A program made the translations under genes and the position numbers. A DNA stretch of 14,306 nt from a bacterium (GTDB lineage Bacteria; CG2-30-53-67; CG2-30-70-394). Under the pieces are notes generated by a model. It had not been told where the DNA came from. It saw only the letters and a list, made by a program, of their open reading frames with translations, and searched no databases. Of this stretch, positions 14,193-14,306 are shown piece after piece; the first letter of the stretch is position 1, and each line of letters begins with the position of its first letter. The stretch covers positions 1-14,306 of the forward strand of contig JAJRSX010000152.1 in NCBI GenBank assembly GCA_024278555.1. Direction: 5' to 3'.

Positions 14193-14241
14193 CAGCGGAC
14201 AGCGGACAGCGGACAGCGGACAGCGGACAGCGGACAGCGGA
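14193..14241 (+). repeat. Tandem repeat: seven perfect copies of CAGCGGA
   Basis: Seven exact copies of the 7-mer CAGCGGA begin at the base after the HDOD stop codon and end at 14241. The unit length is not a multiple of three, so a frame through it repeats every 21 bases. Perfect copies suggest recent slippage. No spacers are present, so it is not a CRISPR array. The remaining 65 bases to the window end show no gene. Confidence 0.95.
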
Positions 14242-14306
14242 AACAGCGTCGCCTCTCAGCAAGCGAATCGGAGGCCGTGGCGCCACCGCAAGCCCCCCTC
14301 TCCCCC

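Noticed and set aside
14193-14241. CRISPR array
   Set aside because: The units are 7 bases long with no spacers, so this is a simple tandem repeat.
14059-14286. Small minus-strand gene reading through the 7-mer array
   Set aside because: Its sequence is the translated tandem repeat plus the antisense of HDOD. There is no ribosome site or recognisable domain.

Overview
This is a GC-rich window, almost wholly protein-coding, from a flagellated Gram-negative bacterium. P- and L-ring genes (flgH, flgI, flgA) imply an outer membrane. The order flgF-flgG-flgA-flgH-flgI-flgJ-flgN-flgK-flgL-csrA-fliW, a short FlgJ with only the rod-binding part, and the csrA-fliW pair resemble deltaproteobacteria (Desulfuromonadia-like groups). 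That assignment is inference from gene order, not a computed placement.

Layout, left to right. Positions 1-117 (+) hold the 3' end of a gene that looks like ribD. Positions 120-200 hold a cluster of short GC hairpins between convergent genes. Positions 255-3798 (-) hold the complete dTDP-L-rhamnose set, transcribed rmlB-rmlA-rmlC-rmlD. Positions 3856-12971 (-) hold an eleven-gene flagellar operon: proximal and distal rod (flgF, flgG), P-ring chaperone (flgA), L-ring (flgH), P-ring (flgI), rod-cap scaffold (flgJ), export chaperone (flgN), hook-filament junction (flgK, flgL), and the translational regulator csrA with its antagonist fliW. Most neighbours overlap or nearly touch. A near-consensus sigma-54 promoter at 13011-13027 (-) lies just upstream of flgF. 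Positions 13278-14192 (+) hold a divergent HDOD-domain protein, followed by seven tandem copies of a 7-mer.

The unusual part is a set of mobile-looking repeats at gene starts. Three related, imperfect inverted-repeat elements (about 140-170 bp) lie immediately upstream of rmlD, flgK and flgA, all in the same orientation relative to the gene. Each contains the same hairpins and the same short reading frame with related peptide sequence. That frame runs in phase into rmlD and flgA, and ends in a TAATG overlap with flgK. None of the three target genes has a good Shine-Dalgarno sequence of its own. A fourth, unrelated palindrome of about 98 bp sits between the only usable flgI start and the flgI signal peptide. 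The repeats therefore appear to supply or alter the translation starts of several genes. This is the best candidate for something undescribed here.

Functionally, the operon builds rod, rings and junction. FlgN chaperones FlgK and FlgL. CsrA and FliW probably couple flagellin synthesis to assembly. The rhamnose genes may feed surface polysaccharide or flagellin glycosylation.
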